Positions 62,101 through 64,000 of a stretch of 64,000 nt of DNA are shown here, one piece after another. The stretch comes from Siniperca chuatsi (lineage: Eukaryota > Chordata > Actinopteri > Centrarchiformes > Sinipercidae). The DNA lies in the NCBI RefSeq assembly GCF_020085105.1, contig NC_058047.1:14427001-14491000 (forward strand). Reading direction: 5' to 3'. The position numbers were made by a program, and so were the translations under genes. The notes below the pieces were generated by a model. It worked only from the letters and a program-made list of their open reading frames with translations. It made no database searches and was not told where the DNA came from. How positions within the stretch are numbered: the stretch's first letter is position 1; each line of letters opens with the position of its first letter.

Positions 62101-63601
62101 TAGCAGCGCAGCATGACAAGCTGTCTTCTGCACACATACATGAAAATAGATAAAGCAGTAAATTGCCTCTTGTTTCTCTTTTTTTCCCAACCCTTCATCG
62201 GCTGAGATGTATTGGACCTATGCATTTTTCCAAAGGAGACATCGATACGCTATATGTTTGTGCTGCCTCCTCAGAGAGAACAAGTTCGAACAGGAGTCCA
62301 GATTAGAGAGTAGAATAAAATAACTCCTGAGTAATGAACAGTGTTGTGCATGGAGGAGATGGATGCATCTGCAGGTTGAGCCGGAGGAAATCTTTTCCCT
62401 GCTCCTGACCGTGTCGAGATGAGGTATCATATCAATTATTCACACTCTGAGGTGTGTTGTGTTGTTGTGAGGACAGATAGAGAAGATTCTTTTCTGATCT
62501 GTCTCAATCTGATGTTTCATTTGTTTCCCAGAAGTCTTTGTCTTTGCTGTTGGAAATTCATCATCCGGAAAGTAAAAAAAACGAACCGTCCCATCTGGAT
62601 CAGTAAGAGTTGCAGCACAGCCCTCGGTCCTCACAGATGAGTCTGACCCTGAGTCATTCAAACTGTCGTGACTCACAGCCAACAAAGCTGCACATATACT
62701 AGATACTGAGACCACTAACACAAACATTATGATTAATGTTTTGTTGAACCAGATGACAGCTCTGAGTGTCTTTAAAAAGACAATTTGCAAACATGGCTGA
62801 CAGCTTAAAATGGTTTATAATTGTCGGAAAAGATAACTACGATATGAAGTGCGTCATGAAATTATATAAATACAAGCAACGTCGTGTCAGTCACGTACAT
62901 ATAAAGCACAAAAATACAATCAATATACCGTAATATGACACGTGCACTAGAATTTCTTTGTATTTTTGGTGACTGCATTTCACACAATGTAACTCTTAAA
63001 AACTAGAAAGAAATTAGGTGAATGAGAAACTCCTCTCCTCTTCAACTAGATTTTAGAGGTTTCACTCAACATTTATACATTTATTTAGACAAACTTCTAC
63101 GAGATTGGACTTGATGTAGGATCTCTCTAGTTTTCTAAACCTTCAAAGCAAAGAAAGAGCTTTTTACTCATCGGCCTTGTACCTACTGTACCAGATCATC
63201 AAAGGACTTTTTGTTCTGTTTCTAACATTTCTCTGATACACACTCGTACTCAAGAGACATATTCACTCTTTTGGTGACAGTGTTCTGCCGATATAAAGGA
63301 GCCTGATGCTGAGCTGTAATGCGAAAAATATCTGTGCCAAGGACATGAGAGCCTTGACTTTCCTCTAACGATTTTGAGTAAATAATGAAAACCCAAAAGA
63401 TGCAATTTGTACCATTTCTGAGCAGCAACAAAATCCCAGAGGCCTTGATTTCTGGAAGAGGATGCATGTAGGACACAAACACATTGATGGACATCCTCTT
63501 GAGGGAGCCCATCACAGCATCTGCATCTGCACATCAAAAGCTAGCAGGGGACGTTATCTGTGTGTGTGGTTGTCACCTGCTGTTTACCTAAGCCGTTGTG
63601 C

Positions 63602-63682
63602 CATCTATCACTGATGCTGCTGATATATGCTTTATTCCTGCTGAAAGCATTATGAAAATGTTGATAACATCTGTGATAGATG
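63602..63682. other. Long imperfect hairpin
   Basis: CATCTATCACTGATG (63602-63616) pairs with CATCTGTGATAGATG (63668-63682) with one mismatch. Inside, ATGCTTT (63627-63633) pairs with AAAGCAT (63644-63650) around a 10-nt loop. It could be a structured UTR element, a small-RNA precursor or an old MITE. Confidence 0.4.
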
Positions 63683-64000
63683 ATTGGAGCAATAAAACTG
63701 GTAAACTCAGGCATGTTGAATCATAGTGTGTACACTAAAAAACGTAATTACAACACTTGATCACAAAATAATCCAATCTGTGATGCAATCTCAATCGACA
63801 TTTGATGATATCCAACAGTGCATGAGCATCTGAAGGTGTTTTTCCTTAATTTCTCAGATATTATAAAGTAAAGCTAAACTGGTGCACTGTGAAAGAAACT
63901 GGCAACATTTGGGCAAGTCTGCAGAATAGATTCAACATACAAGGGTTTGTCACAAGCTCATACAAGCATATGTCATACATGTACAGTGAAATGCAGGGCA

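Larger units (their letters stand above)
57881..64000. other. Downstream sequence without a supportable gene
   Basis: I find no exon with recognisable protein similarity on either strand. A retroposon 3'-end copy lies at 59035-59126, and the phrase TTTGCACCATTTGGCGGACA near 61064-61083 looks repeat-derived. The minus strand from about 63500 to 60300 has UTR-like character (AT-rich, TGTA-rich) and could be the tail of a gene beyond the right edge, but this is only a guess. The longest open frames (62440-62790 minus, 116 aa; 61471-61797 minus, 108 aa) are unrecognised. Confidence 0.4.

Noticed and set aside
62440..62790. 116-codon minus-strand frame with a hydrophobic stretch and a CUB-like phrase
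   Set aside because: Only a weak resemblance over a few residues, no splice context, and UTR-like surroundings.

Overview
The window is teleost (ray-finned fish) nuclear DNA, most likely from a percomorph. The evidence is large AT-rich GT-AG introns, long CA/GT microsatellites, many small DNA transposons and retroposon 3' tails, and three genes that read as clear vertebrate orthologues. There is no prokaryotic, phage or CRISPR content.

Layout. (1) Positions 1-1043, minus strand: the N-terminal part of a type II membrane protein gene that runs off the left edge; I do not recognise it. (2) 3086-11524, plus: srsf11 (SRp54 splicing factor), 12 coding exons, 460 aa, complete. (3) 42017-14682, minus: ankrd13c (ankyrin-repeat GPCR chaperone), 13 coding exons, 524 aa, complete, converging tail to tail on srsf11. 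(4) 45582-56019, plus: cth (cystathionine gamma-lyase), 12 coding exons, 409 aa, complete, head to head with ankrd13c. (5) 56020-64000: the cth 3' UTR followed by sequence with no gene I can support. The order srsf11 (+), ankrd13c (-), cth (+) is, from memory, the same as on human 1p31. On the human map lrrc40 lies to the left of SRSF11; the left-edge gene here does not look like LRRC40. The three genes are an old syntenic block and not a pathway: splicing, receptor biogenesis, and transsulfuration/H2S production.

All coding exons were joined by hand. Splice phases close in all three genes (1383, 1575 and 1230 nt). Two introns use GC-AG: one in ankrd13c, and one inferred in the left-edge gene.

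The introns and intergenic DNA hold nested mobile elements, several with visible target-site duplications: two hAT-like MITEs, a 5'-truncated LINE inserted in a TIR element with 15-bp duplications, and another 5'-truncated LINE. The observations most worth a second look are a perfect 62-bp palindrome (35703-35764), an ankrd13c 3' splice site whose pyrimidine tract is replaced by about 105 nt of TG repeat, inverted retroposon copies flanking srsf11 exon 4, and a candidate poison exon in srsf11 intron 2. I found no wholly new gene system; the novelty here is in RNA-processing and repeat structure.
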